DNA of 64,000 nucleotides from NCBI RefSeq assembly GCF_002086795.1, contig NZ_MVIM01000003.1:62001-126000 (forward strand), written 5' to 3'. The stretch comes from Mycolicibacterium tusciae (GTDB lineage: Bacteria; Actinomycetota; Actinomycetes; Mycobacteriales; Mycobacteriaceae). Within the stretch, counting starts at the first letter, position 1, and the number at the start of each line of letters is the position of its first letter. Positions 8,524 through 17,139 of the stretch are shown piece by piece. The notes beneath the pieces were generated by a model. It was not told where the DNA came from. It saw nothing but the letters and a program-made list of their open reading frames with translations, and ran no database searches. The position numbers and the translations under genes are program-made.

Positions 8524-8713
8524 TGATTGGTCCCGATCTCCCTGACCTTACCCCTTGAACGCCGCGATTACCCGACCTCCCGACGGGGTAGGCTGTCAGT
8601 ACGCCGACGCGCAACCGCCGTCCTTTTTCGATCACGACCGCTCGTCCGCTTTATCTTCGGGTTCGCTCAGGAGCCCAGACCTGACACACCACCGGCTCCA
8701 CGGGGACTCTCAA

Positions 8714-9922
8714 ATGGCCATTGCCGATGTTGCCGCGTTCGCGCACCTAAGCGACGCGGATGTCGAGGCGCTCGGTCGCGAGCTCGACGCCATCCGCAGC
8801 GACGTCGAGGAGTCCCTCGGCGAGCGCGACGCGGCCTACATCCGGCGCACCATCAAATTCCAACGGACGCTGGACGTCGCCGCGCGCCTGATCATCGCCT
8901 GCTCGCGGTCCAGGGCGGGTTGGCTGCTGGGCACCGCATCGCTGGCTTTCGCGAAGAGCGTCGAGAACATGGAGATCGCCCACAACGTCGGCCATGGTCA
9001 ATGGGATTGGATGAATGACCCGGAGATCCACTCGAGCACGTGGGAGTGGGACATGGTCGGCGTGTCGTCGCAGTGGAGGTACTCGCACAACTACCGCCAC
9101 CACGTGTTCAGCAATGTCGTCGGGGTGGACGACGACCTCGGCTTCGGCGTGATACGGATGACCCGCGACCAGCCCTGGAAACGCGAACATCTCGTGCAGC
9201 CACTTCGTAATCTGTTGCTGGCCAGTATCTTCGAGTGGGGGATCGGGCTGCACGGTATCCACTCTGAGCGCGATCGTCTGGCCCCGGACGCCGCCAGGGT
9301 CGGTGCGGCCAGGCGCGCATTCGCCGGCAAGATCGCCCGGCAATCACTCAAGGACTACGTTTTCTTCCCGGCATTGAGCCGGTCCCGCTGGCGCCGAACC
9401 TTGGCTGCCAACACGACGGCCAACCTACTGCGCAATCTGTGGGCGTATGTGGTGATCTTCTGCGGTCACTTTCCTGATGGCGCGGAGAAATTCACCGCCG
9501 ACGTACTGGACAAGGAAACCAAGGGCGAGTGGTACCTGCGGCAGATGCTGGGTGCCGCGAATTTCAGGGCCGGCCCGCTGCTTGCCTTCTCGAGCGGGAA
9601 TCTGTGCTACCAGATCGAGCACCATCTGTTCCCCGACCTGCCCAGCAACCGCCTTGCACAAATCGCGGTGCGCGTGCAGGGACTGTGCCAAAAGTACGAT
9701 TTGCCCTACACCACCGGATCCATTGTGCGCCAGTATTTTCAGGTGCTACGTACGATTCACACGCTGGCGTTCCCCGACCGACTTCCGCGGACCGCTGCCG
9801 GCGACGCGTCCGCCTACGGCGACCCCGCTGCTTGCACGATTTCCTCTGGAGAGGACGCTGGAGATATGACGACCTCGCCACGATCCGCGGGCAACACTGT
9901 CGCCCCGCACCGGTTCGGCTAG
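8714..9922 (+). CDS. membrane fatty acid desaturase
   Basis: A 402-aa protein of the membrane fatty acid desaturase superfamily (di-iron oxygenases). The three histidine boxes are present: HNVGH at residues 90-94, HNYRHH at 125-130 and QIEHHLFP near residue 303. The glutamine before the third box is typical of front-end/linoleoyl-CoA-type desaturases, the group to which mycobacterial DesA3-like enzymes belong. ATG 8714 was preferred over an upstream frame from 8555 because the segment before it has no family character. It would introduce a double bond into an acyl-CoA or lipid acyl chain at the inner membrane with an electron-transfer partner not encoded nearby. The last 40 residues (Ser/Ala-rich) look like an unstructured tail. 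Confidence 0.86.
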   Translation: MAIADVAAFAHLSDADVEALGRELDAIRSDVEESLGERDAAYIRRTIKFQRTLDVAARLIIACSRSRAGWLLGTASLAFAKSVENMEIAHNVGHGQWDWMNDPEIHSSTWEWDMVGVSSQWRYSHNYRHHVFSNVVGVDDDLGFGVIRMTRDQPWKREHLVQPLRNLLLASIFEWGIGLHGIHSERDRLAPDAARVGAARRAFAGKIARQSLKDYVFFPALSRSRWRRTLAANTTANLLRNLWAYVVIFCGHFPDGAEKFTADVLDKETKGEWYLRQMLGAANFRAGPLLAFSSGNLCYQIEHHLFPDLPSNRLAQIAVRVQGLCQKYDLPYTTGSIVRQYFQVLRTIHTLAFPDRLPRTAAGDASAYGDPAACTISSGEDAGDMTTSPRSAGNTVAPHRFG

Positions 9923-9924
9923 AT

Positions 9925-10632
9925 GTGGCGATTCAGGATCAGTTGCTCGCCGCGATTGACGGTCGCCGCGGGACCGATGCCGCCGACCGACTGTGTGAGG
10001 CGTGCGTAGTGCTCTTCGACGTCGATGCGGCGGCGATCTCGCTGGTGTTCGACGGCGCCAACAATGGAACCCTCGGCTGCAGCGGTGAGCCCGCGCGGAC
10101 ATACGACGAGCTTCAGTTTCTCATCGGTGAGGGGCCTTGCCTCGACTCGGTCAGCAGCCGTGCGCCCGTCGAGGTCATCGATCTCGCCGATCCCGACGAA
10201 GGACGCTGGCCGCTCTACGGCCCCGCGATGCTCGATCTACACGTCCGCGGGGTATTCGCGATGCCCGTCTTGGTCGCCGGCGAATACGTCGGCGCACTCG
10301 ACCTGTTCCGCGTTCAGCCCGGCCAGCTGGACCGCGAGCAGTTGTCGGGTGCCGTCGTCGCCGCAGAACTGGCAGGCGCTCCCGTGCTGGACCTCCTGGA
10401 CGGAGACCTTTCCGCGGCCGCTTCCGACCCGCTCAGCAACGCCTGGGCGGAACTGAACTCACTGTCGCGCGCCGAGGTCAGCCAGGCGACCGGCATGCTG
10501 GTCGCCCAACTCGACGTCGAGCCTGCCGAGGCTCTGGTCCGCCTGCGCGCGCACGCCTACGCGACGGGACGCACCTCGACCGAGGTCGCCCGGGACATCC
10601 TGGAACGTCGACTGCGCCTCGAGGCCGACTGA
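9925..10632 (+). CDS. GAF-ANTAR protein 1 (putative transcription antiterminator)
   Basis: A 235-aa protein with an N-terminal GAF sensor domain (about residues 15-150, including the GEGPCLDSV loop) and a C-terminal ANTAR RNA-binding domain (about 175-230, with SQATGMLVAQLDV). ANTAR proteins bind paired hexaloop hairpins in leader RNAs and prevent termination. The start is taken as GTG 9925, two bases after the desaturase stop. No strong ribosome-binding site is visible, so expression may depend on coupling to the desaturase. A longer upstream frame overlaps the desaturase and is rejected. The ligand of the GAF domain is unknown. Confidence 0.8.
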   Translation: MAIQDQLLAAIDGRRGTDAADRLCEACVVLFDVDAAAISLVFDGANNGTLGCSGEPARTYDELQFLIGEGPCLDSVSSRAPVEVIDLADPDEGRWPLYGPAMLDLHVRGVFAMPVLVAGEYVGALDLFRVQPGQLDREQLSGAVVAAELAGAPVLDLLDGDLSAAASDPLSNAWAELNSLSRAEVSQATGMLVAQLDVEPAEALVRLRAHAYATGRTSTEVARDILERRLRLEAD

Positions 10633-10657
10633 TGCATACCGAGGAAAGGAGTGTGGC

Positions 10658-11413
10658 ATGACCGAAGCCTCCCGCGAGACCCGTGTCCTGGACGCGGTCG
10701 TATCCCTCGTCGACACCCTCCTGGAGGACTTCGACGTGGTCGATCTGCTGACCGAACTGACCGAGCGCTGCGCCCAGCTGCTCGACGTCGAGGCCGCCGG
10801 CTTCCTGCTCGTCGACCCGCTCAACCAACTGCGACTGTTGGCCGCCACCACCGAGCAAGCCCACGAACTGGAGCTCTTCCAACTGCAGGCCGACGAAGGC
10901 CCCTGCGTCGACTGCTACTCCACCGGCCAACCCGTGTCGGTCGCTGACCTGACCGTCGCGGCCGAGCGCTGGCCCCGGTTCGTACCGGCCGCGCTCGACG
11001 CCGGCTTCGCCTCCGTGCACGCCGTGCCGATGCGCGCGGCAGGCATCGTGCTGGGCGCACTCGGGCTGTTCGGCTCCGGCTCGGGCGAACTCAACGACGC
11101 GGACCGCCTCGTCGCGCAGACGCTCGCGCACATCGCCTGCGTGGCGATCTTGCAGGAGCACGCGCCAACGCCATCGACAGTGATCCCGCAGCTGCGCTCC
11201 GCGCTCGCGAGCCGCGTCATCGTCGAGCAGGCCAAGGGATATCTGCGCGAGGCTCTCGACGTCTCCGTCGAGGAGGCCTTCAGACTGGTGCGCGCCTACG
11301 CCCGCGCCAATGGTGAGCATCTGACCGAAGTCGCGCAGCGCCTGATGACCGACCGGCACGCGCGTCCGGTGCTGGTCTCCGCCATCGGCGAATTCGTCAC
11401 GCCGGCAACGTAA
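10658..11413 (+). CDS. GAF-ANTAR protein 2 (putative transcription antiterminator)
   Basis: A 251-aa protein with a GAF domain (about residues 20-165, loop DEGPCVDCY) and an ANTAR domain (about 180-235, with VIVEQAKGYLREAL). The ATG is preceded by a clear AAGGAG ribosome-binding site, unlike gene 1, 25 bp upstream. Domain order and length match gene 1, so the two are tandem paralogues likely in one operon behind the desaturase. The role as an RNA-binding antiterminator is known for the family. The target RNAs here are unknown. It converges on the third GAF-ANTAR gene with a 1-bp gap. Confidence 0.85.
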   Translation: MTEASRETRVLDAVVSLVDTLLEDFDVVDLLTELTERCAQLLDVEAAGFLLVDPLNQLRLLAATTEQAHELELFQLQADEGPCVDCYSTGQPVSVADLTVAAERWPRFVPAALDAGFASVHAVPMRAAGIVLGALGLFGSGSGELNDADRLVAQTLAHIACVAILQEHAPTPSTVIPQLRSALASRVIVEQAKGYLREALDVSVEEAFRLVRAYARANGEHLTEVAQRLMTDRHARPVLVSAIGEFVTPAT

Positions 11414-11414
11414 C

Positions 11415-12212
11415 TCACTCGCGCTGGCGGGCCTTGGCGCGTCGTACCGCTTCTTCGACCAGCCGCTCCGCCACGACGTGGAGCTTCATGTTTTCGGTCT
11501 GGCTCATTCGAACGAGCCGATCGAACGCCACCTGGGCGCCGACCCCCGAGCGGGCACGGATGATTCCGATCGCCTGGTCGATCGTCGCGCGGGTGCCCAG
11601 CGCGCTCTGCAACTGCCTCGTGCGGGCCTGGGCATGGTCGAGCAGTTGGGCATTGAGGACCGACACCGCCGCAGGTCCGGCGAACTGCGAGCCCAACTCC
11701 ACCGCGTGGTCGCCGAATGCATCGCGGCTTTTGGCATAGGTGTTGATCGCACCGACCAATTGATCGCCGACCATCATCGGCAACGCCAGCGCGGAATGCA
11801 CACCCATCCGCGCCACACGTCCGCCGAAATGCGGCCACCGGCTGTCGCTCCCCAGCGACCCGCTGACCGTGGACCGGCGCGTGTCCATACACGTGACGCA
11901 CGGCCCCTCTTTGATTTCGGCGTACTGCAGCCTGTCGATGTCTTCGACGAACGCCACGGTGACCGCCCAGGCTTTGACCCCCCCGCACACATCGATCAAG
12001 GTGACGCCCGCGCCGTCGACACCGGGAATGGCACGAGCCGCGAACTCTGCCACGTCGCGCAGGAGGTCGGTGACCCCGCGCCCCCCGGCCACCAGTCCCG
12101 CCACGCCTCGCAGGCCGGCATACAGGTCGACGTCGTCCGCCTCGCGCTGGGCGGCAGACAGATCGGGCTCCGGAGCCGATGATCGGCCGGGCTGTGGGTC
12201 GTAATCAGCCAT
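11415..12212 (-). CDS. GAF-ANTAR protein 3 (putative transcription antiterminator)
   Basis: A 265-aa protein with a GAF domain (about residues 40-185, loop KEGPCVTCM) and an ANTAR domain (about 205-260, with ATIDQAIGIIRARSG). ATG 12212 was chosen; the long upstream extension in the same frame overlaps the acyl-AMP ligase gene on the same strand and has no domain. An N-terminal acidic, proline-containing linker precedes the GAF domain. It is the third ANTAR gene in 2.3 kb, oriented against the other two. It may act separately from them because it has its own upstream region. Confidence 0.85.
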   Translation of the reverse strand: MADYDPQPGRSSAPEPDLSAAQREADDVDLYAGLRGVAGLVAGGRGVTDLLRDVAEFAARAIPGVDGAGVTLIDVCGGVKAWAVTVAFVEDIDRLQYAEIKEGPCVTCMDTRRSTVSGSLGSDSRWPHFGGRVARMGVHSALALPMMVGDQLVGAINTYAKSRDAFGDHAVELGSQFAGPAAVSVLNAQLLDHAQARTRQLQSALGTRATIDQAIGIIRARSGVGAQVAFDRLVRMSQTENMKLHVVAERLVEEAVRRAKARQRE

Positions 12213-12259
12213 GTGCCTAAGCAATGTACCCGCAGTTGCGGGCCAGATAACCCGTCCCG

Positions 12260-13894
12260 TCAGTCCACGAGTGACAGCGCGTGCGCGCGACGCAACTTGC
12301 CCGACGGTGTCTTCGGAATCATCCCGGGTTCGAGTACCACCACGTTGCGCGGGCGGACATCCACCTCGGCGAACACCTCGTGGGCGACCTGTCGCTCGAC
12401 CCGGCGCACCTGCTCGGGATCGGCGAAATCCTTGCACTCCACCGCGACGGCGAAGGTCTCCCGAGACAGCCCCGCGTCGAGTCGGACCGCGACGGCGCAG
12501 CCTGGCCGCACGCCGTTGACCCGGCTGGCCGCACGTTCGATGTCGGTCGGATAGATGTTGCGCCCGGCCATGATGATCACGTCCTTGATGCGCCCACACA
12601 CGACCACCTCACCGGTCTCGGTGAGATAGCCCAGATCACCGGTGTCGTACCAGCCGCGCTCGTCCTGGGCCGGGATGAATCCGGCCACCGTGGTGTAGCC
12701 CCTCGTCACCGGCTCGCCGCGGACCTCGATGACACCGACGCCCCGTGGGGCCAGCACGCTGCCGTCTTCGTCGACGATGCGGACCTCCAGGCCCTCCAGC
12801 GGCTTGCCCAGCGATACCAGCCGCCGGGTGTTCCCCCTGGTCGCCGGGACCGCGCGGTGCAGGACCGAGAGCAGATCCGCGTCGATCTCGTCGACGACCA
12901 TGCCTCCGCCGCACTCGGAGAAGGAGACGGCCACCGTGGTCTCGGCCATGCCGTACGCGGGGATGATGGCCTCGGGCTTGAGCCCGAAGGGTGCGCCCGC
13001 ATCGCAGAGATCCTCGACGTCGAGTGGGTCGACCTGCTCGGCGCCGGACAGCGCCCACCGCAGCGAGGACAGGTCGAATTCTCCGGGCGTCGCCTGCCTG
13101 CGCAATCGCTTGGCGAACAGGTTGTAGGCAAAGTTCGGCGCGGCGGTCATCGTGCCCTTGTACTTGTCGATGAGCTTGGCCCACAACAACGTATCGCTGA
13201 GAAAGTCCATCGGCGTCACCTTGACCAGCTCGGCTCCGATGTACATCGGCACCGTCAGGTAACCCGTCATGCCCATGTCGTGGAAGCACGGCAGCCAGCT
13301 CACGATCACATCCGTGTCGAGATCGAAGTCGCAGCCCACGACCATCGCCTCGGCATTGGCGACGATGTTGGCGTGGGTGATCTGGACGGCCTTCGGCGAG
13401 CCCGTCGAGCCCGACGTCAGCTGCATCAGGGCCACATCGTGGTCGAAGGTCTCCAGCGGCTCGATGGGGTCATTGGCCAGCAGCGATTCGATCGTCACCA
13501 CCGTCATCCCGAGTCCCTCGAGCACCGGCGCCGCGGCCATGAACGGGTCGGAGATGACGACGGCTTTCGCCGAGATCATCTCGATCACGGCGGTGGTCTC
13601 TTCGGCCCATCGCACCAGGTCGGTGCGGGGAGTGGGCTGGTGAACCATGGTCGCGCTGGCACCGCGCATCCAGATGCCCTGAGCGGTCGGCGCGATCTCG
13701 ACCGGGGCGCCGGCGAGAACGGCGACGGCGTCACCAGGGCCGATGCCCGTTTTTGCCAGGCCACCCGCCACGCGGCGGGCCCGTTCGTGCACCTGAGCCC
13801 AGGTATGGCGCACAGGTGCGCCGGGCTCCCCGGTGACCATGCCCTTGCGACTCGACTGGGCGTTGCTGTACATCGTCTCGGTGAATCGGCTCAC
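12260..13894 (-). CDS. FadD-type fatty acyl-AMP/CoA ligase
   Basis: A 544-aa adenylate-forming enzyme. It has the P-loop-like [13 protein letters not shown] motif, the HDMGMTGYL segment typical of mycobacterial FadD acyl-AMP ligases, the [11 protein letters not shown] and [11 protein letters not shown] motifs, and a C-terminal lysine in [10 protein letters not shown] that completes adenylation. GTG 13894 (VSRFTETMY) is preferred over a TTG 27 bp upstream because AAGGGA precedes it at good spacing. It would activate a fatty acid as acyl-AMP for transfer to CoA or to a carrier protein. No polyketide synthase or carrier gene is adjacent, so the acceptor is unknown. I cannot assign a specific fadD number. 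Confidence 0.83.
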   Translation of the reverse strand: MSRFTETMYSNAQSSRKGMVTGEPGAPVRHTWAQVHERARRVAGGLAKTGIGPGDAVAVLAGAPVEIAPTAQGIWMRGASATMVHQPTPRTDLVRWAEETTAVIEMISAKAVVISDPFMAAAPVLEGLGMTVVTIESLLANDPIEPLETFDHDVALMQLTSGSTGSPKAVQITHANIVANAEAMVVGCDFDLDTDVIVSWLPCFHDMGMTGYLTVPMYIGAELVKVTPMDFLSDTLLWAKLIDKYKGTMTAAPNFAYNLFAKRLRRQATPGEFDLSSLRWALSGAEQVDPLDVEDLCDAGAPFGLKPEAIIPAYGMAETTVAVSFSECGGGMVVDEIDADLLSVLHRAVPATRGNTRRLVSLGKPLEGLEVRIVDEDGSVLAPRGVGVIEVRGEPVTRGYTTVAGFIPAQDERGWYDTGDLGYLTETGEVVVCGRIKDVIIMAGRNIYPTDIERAASRVNGVRPGCAVAVRLDAGLSRETFAVAVECKDFADPEQVRRVERQVAHEVFAEVDVRPRNVVVLEPGMIPKTPSGKLRRAHALSLVD

Positions 13895-14390
13895 GACAAT
13901 CCCTTTGGCCTTGGCGCGCAACGACGCCGCGTATTGGCTGTTTTGGTAGACCTGGCGCGAAATTGCTGATGCGCCAGGTGATGTGGAAGCCGCTGGGGTT
14001 CGGCCGTCGCCCAGCCCGGTTCAGGGCCGACGATGACTGTGGAGGTGCGTGTCTCCTCTGTGTTCAACCCAGATGGTTCGCCGCACCGGTCGGAGCGACG
14101 TGCCTTGCATGTCGGACGCACTGACGATACAGACCCAGCCGTTGCGGGGCACCTTCGCACGCCGACACCGCCCCGAGTCGTTATCAACTCTGTACCTTCA
14201 GGCAACCAAGCCCCCCGGCCCGATCGTTCGCACCAATGATTTTTCGGCTGACGTCCGAGGTCAGGGACCTGATCGGCGGGGAGGAGAAGTCGCCGCCGAG
14301 ACGTTTCCGTAAGGCTGGGCAATCAACCTGCACAAACTGTAGCGCGTCGATCGGCCAGATTCACAAATACGACGCTGACTTTGCGGGCCG
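13895..14390. other. 496-bp intergenic stretch without recognisable gene
   Basis: The gap lies between the start of the acyl-AMP ligase and the 3' end of the sulfatase. Several short frames exist on both strands but none has a recognisable protein or a good ribosome-binding site. It should contain the ligase promoter. I see no tRNA, clear terminator or repeat in it. Confidence 0.5.
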
Positions 14391-16205
14391 CTATCCGGCG
14401 GGACGCGGCCTACCCAGTCGCTGCACGCGGGCGACGATTTTGGTCACCGCGGACGGCTTGGCGGCCGGTGGCCGGCGAGAAACATACGGCCACGGGTTGT
14501 TGCGCTCCGGAACGGCGTCGGTCCGTGCCTGCTTCAACTCCATCCGAAGGTGCCGGCGCAGGTCGTCGAGATCGGGGTCGTCCCACCGGTTGACGGCCTC
14601 GGTCGGGTCGACGGTGAGGTCGTAGAGCTCCCACTGATCATCCAGCGGCGACGTCCGATACGCCTCTCCGCCAAGCCCGTTGGCCGCGAGGTGCCGTACC
14701 CCGGGCTCTGTCCAGGTCGCCGGATCGTCGAACGTGCGCACCAGCTTCCACAAGTGGTCGTCGACTCGCACGACCAGTCCTTCGAAATTGGATCCGACAT
14801 GCGCGGGTATCTGAATGCGCAGCGGCATAGGGGGATTGACCGTCAGCTTCAATTGACGCGCCACGCCCGACGCGCCGGTGTCGCCTTCGAGCATGTTGTC
14901 GCGCGTCATCAAGTACACCGGACGTGACTCGTCGGCAGGCGCACCGTCGACGACGGGCATCAGATCGCGGCCCGGCAGGTCGTGCACCTCGGAGAACGAA
15001 TCACGTAGCGCCGCCGCCACCGCCGCGACGTCGATACCGGCCGCACCCAACAGCGTCGGCACCAGATCGACGTGCGACGTCGGCGCCGTCACCGTGCGGG
15101 CGGATGTTGCGCCCGCGCCGGTGCGTGCGACGACGAACGGAACGCGGGTGGCCTCGTCGTACAGGTTGAACCATTTCTGATGCAGGCCGCCGTGTGCACC
15201 CAGCAGATCGCCGTGGTCGGAGGTGCGCACCAGCACCGCGTTGTCCGAGCCGTCGGTGACCATTCGACGCACCCGGTCGAGGGGCCCGTCGACCTCGGCA
15301 TGCAACCGGTAGTAGAGGTCGCGATAGCGCTGGGCGTTGCGGTTGTAGGTCCGGTTCACCGCGGGCGCCACGCCGTAGCCGGTGTAGTACGCCTCGCGGA
15401 ACGCGATCTGCGCGGCGGGCTTGGTCGACAGGTCCTCGTCCGCGGTCGGAGGGGCGGGCACGTGCGGCGGATCCAGCGGCGACGGCTGCAGCGGACTCCT
15501 GCGCGACCACGCCGGGAACAGCACGATGTCATGCGGATTCACGAAGCTGGCCACCAGTAGGAACGGTGTCAGTGCGTCCGCGTCACCCGCGCGCCGCCGG
15601 GCATACCGGTCGTCGAGCCAGGCGACGACGCGGTCGGCGATCAGCCCGTCGCGCCGAACTCCGGCGTTCGCCAGCAGCGCGCCGTGCGGTTCGGGGCCCA
15701 CCCAACCCGAAAACCCGAACGGCGCAAGGGGATCGGCGTCGAGGTAGGCCTGCACCGCGTCGTGGTCGACCACGCCGTCGTCGTCGTTGGTCGCGAGCGG
15801 CTTGCCGGTGGCCGGGTCGGTGAGATCCGCGTGGGTGATGTGCCATTTGCCGTCGTAATGGGTGTCGTATCCGGCGGCGCGAAACCAATTTCCAAGCGTG
15901 GGCACCTCGCCCTGACGCAGCCAGCGCATGCGGGAGTCGTTGTACACCTTGCCGATGCCGTCGGTCTGTGTGACGCCGTGCAGGTCGGGATACTGGCCGG
16001 TGAAAATCGTTGGGCGACTTGGCACGCAGGCCAGCGAGCCGGTGTAGTGGCGGCCGAAGCTGACCCCGTGCTCGTCGAACCACTTGCGGCCGGCAAGCGT
16101 GTGGTCACGCCAGGCGAGCACCTCGGGTGACTCGTAGGGCGGTATCGCGCGTTCCTCGTCGGTCATCAGGATGACGATGTCGGGACGCTCAGACAGCTCA
16201 GACAC
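14391..16205 (-). CDS. type I sulfatase (Cys-type)
   Basis: A 604-aa member of the alkaline phosphatase/sulfatase superfamily. The start VSELSERPDIVILMTDEER provides the N-terminal metal-binding acidic pair (DE), and Cys60 in ACVPSRPTIFTG is the C-x-P-S-R site converted to formylglycine. HDIVLFPAW and RTSDHGDLLGAHG give further metal and active-site residues. The GTG at 16205 has a GGAGAA ribosome-binding site and overlaps the stop of the upstream SRPBCC gene by 8 bp, so the two are coupled. No signal peptide is visible, suggesting a cytosolic enzyme acting on a sulfate ester. The substrate is not known. Activity would require a formylglycine-generating enzyme encoded elsewhere. Confidence 0.87.
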   Translation of the reverse strand: MSELSERPDIVILMTDEERAIPPYESPEVLAWRDHTLAGRKWFDEHGVSFGRHYTGSLACVPSRPTIFTGQYPDLHGVTQTDGIGKVYNDSRMRWLRQGEVPTLGNWFRAAGYDTHYDGKWHITHADLTDPATGKPLATNDDDGVVDHDAVQAYLDADPLAPFGFSGWVGPEPHGALLANAGVRRDGLIADRVVAWLDDRYARRRAGDADALTPFLLVASFVNPHDIVLFPAWSRRSPLQPSPLDPPHVPAPPTADEDLSTKPAAQIAFREAYYTGYGVAPAVNRTYNRNAQRYRDLYYRLHAEVDGPLDRVRRMVTDGSDNAVLVRTSDHGDLLGAHGGLHQKWFNLYDEATRVPFVVARTGAGATSARTVTAPTSHVDLVPTLLGAAGIDVAAVAAALRDSFSEVHDLPGRDLMPVVDGAPADESRPVYLMTRDNMLEGDTGASGVARQLKLTVNPPMPLRIQIPAHVGSNFEGLVVRVDDHLWKLVRTFDDPATWTEPGVRHLAANGLGGEAYRTSPLDDQWELYDLTVDPTEAVNRWDDPDLDDLRRHLRMELKQARTDAVPERNNPWPYVSRRPPAAKPSAVTKIVARVQRLGRPRPAG

Positions 16206-16644
16206 GTGTGTTCTCCAATCGCTTGGCCAGCCCATCGAGCAGGCCGTCGGACTCTCGGGTCATCAGACGGCACACGGCGCGTTCGGCGAGCTTCCGTATT
16301 CGGCCGGAACCGACCTCGACGGTGCTTGTCAGGGTGACGACGGTCGACTGCCCCGACGGCCGTAACGTCCAGCGGTTGTTGACCCTGTCGAGCTGCTTGG
16401 GCAGGCCCTCGATGTCGTAGGCGAGCGCGTGCGGCGGGTCGAACTCGACAATGCGCTCGACAAGGGTCTGGCGCCCCAGCTGAACCCGTCGCGTCGTGCC
16501 GATGGGACCGTCGGCGCCGTGCACCAGGATGCAGGAGTGGTCGACGCGGTCGACCCACGTACTGAGCGCGCCGAAATTCGCAAGAACTTCCCAGACGTCC
16601 TGCGGGGCAGCTGCGATGGTGCGCGAGCGGTCGATCCGGGCCAC
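16198..16644 (-). CDS. SRPBCC (START-like) family protein
   Basis: A 148-aa protein of the SRPBCC/polyketide cyclase superfamily. It begins MARIDRSRTIAAAPQDVWEVL, the usual first strand and helix, with FGALSTWVDRVDH after it. The C-terminal helix is amphipathic. Such proteins form a hydrophobic cavity for lipids or aromatic ligands. It is upstream of and overlaps the sulfatase, so it may bind the substrate or product of that enzyme, which is only inferred. Confidence 0.75.
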   Translation of the reverse strand: MARIDRSRTIAAAPQDVWEVLANFGALSTWVDRVDHSCILVHGADGPIGTTRRVQLGRQTLVERIVEFDPPHALAYDIEGLPKQLDRVNNRWTLRPSGQSTVVTLTSTVEVGSGRIRKLAERAVCRLMTRESDGLLDGLAKRLENTRV

Positions 16645-16700
16645 CGCCCCACGCTACGCGTTTCGGCTCGCCTGATCCGTGCAAGTGCCACGATGGGAGC

Positions 16701-17135
16701 ATGTCCGACGACGCAATGGCCGAAGAACGCGAATTCAACAAGCGCAACATCGACGAGTTCCGCCGCAACGGCGGAAAGGTCGGCGGGCAGTTCGAAGGCT
16801 TTCCGCTGCTGATTCTGACCTCCTCGGGCGCCAAGAGCGGCGCTGAGCGGGTCAATCTCATCGCCTACTTCGACATCGACGACAAGATCTACGTCGTCGG
16901 TTCCGCGGCGGGCCGCGAGGAGAGTCCGGCCTGGGTGTTCAACTTGCGCGCCCACGCTCACGTCCAGGTCGAGATCGGCGCGGAACCCAAACGCCCGGTG
17001 GTCGCCCGAGAACTGACGCGGGAGGACCGCGACCGCATCTACCAGATCATCGTGGAGCGGGCGCCGGGGTTCGCCGAGTACGAGAAGCGGACCGACCGCG
17101 TGATTCCTGTTTTCGAGCTGGTGCGCGACAACTGA
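16701..17135 (+). CDS. deazaflavin (F420)-dependent nitroreductase family protein
   Basis: A 144-aa split-beta-barrel protein of the Ddn/FDOR-A type. The family pattern is visible in NKRNIDEFRRNGGKVGGQFEGFPLLILTSSG, split here as NIDEFRRNGGKVGG and PLLILTSSGAKSG, followed by SPAWVFNLRAHAHVQVEIG. Family members use reduced F420 to reduce quinones or nitroaromatics at the membrane. The ATG at 16701 begins MSDDAMAEER. A second Met at residue 6 is possible. It is divergent from the SRPBCC-sulfatase pair across 56 bp and ends 4 bp from the convergent recD. Confidence 0.85.
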   Translation: MSDDAMAEEREFNKRNIDEFRRNGGKVGGQFEGFPLLILTSSGAKSGAERVNLIAYFDIDDKIYVVGSAAGREESPAWVFNLRAHAHVQVEIGAEPKRPVVARELTREDRDRIYQIIVERAPGFAEYEKRTDRVIPVFELVRDN

Positions 17136-17139
17136 GTCG

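Noticed and set aside
12281..13969. 562-aa plus-strand frame opposite the acyl-AMP ligase
   Set aside because: His/Arg/Gly-rich shadow composition, antisense to a clear FadD gene.
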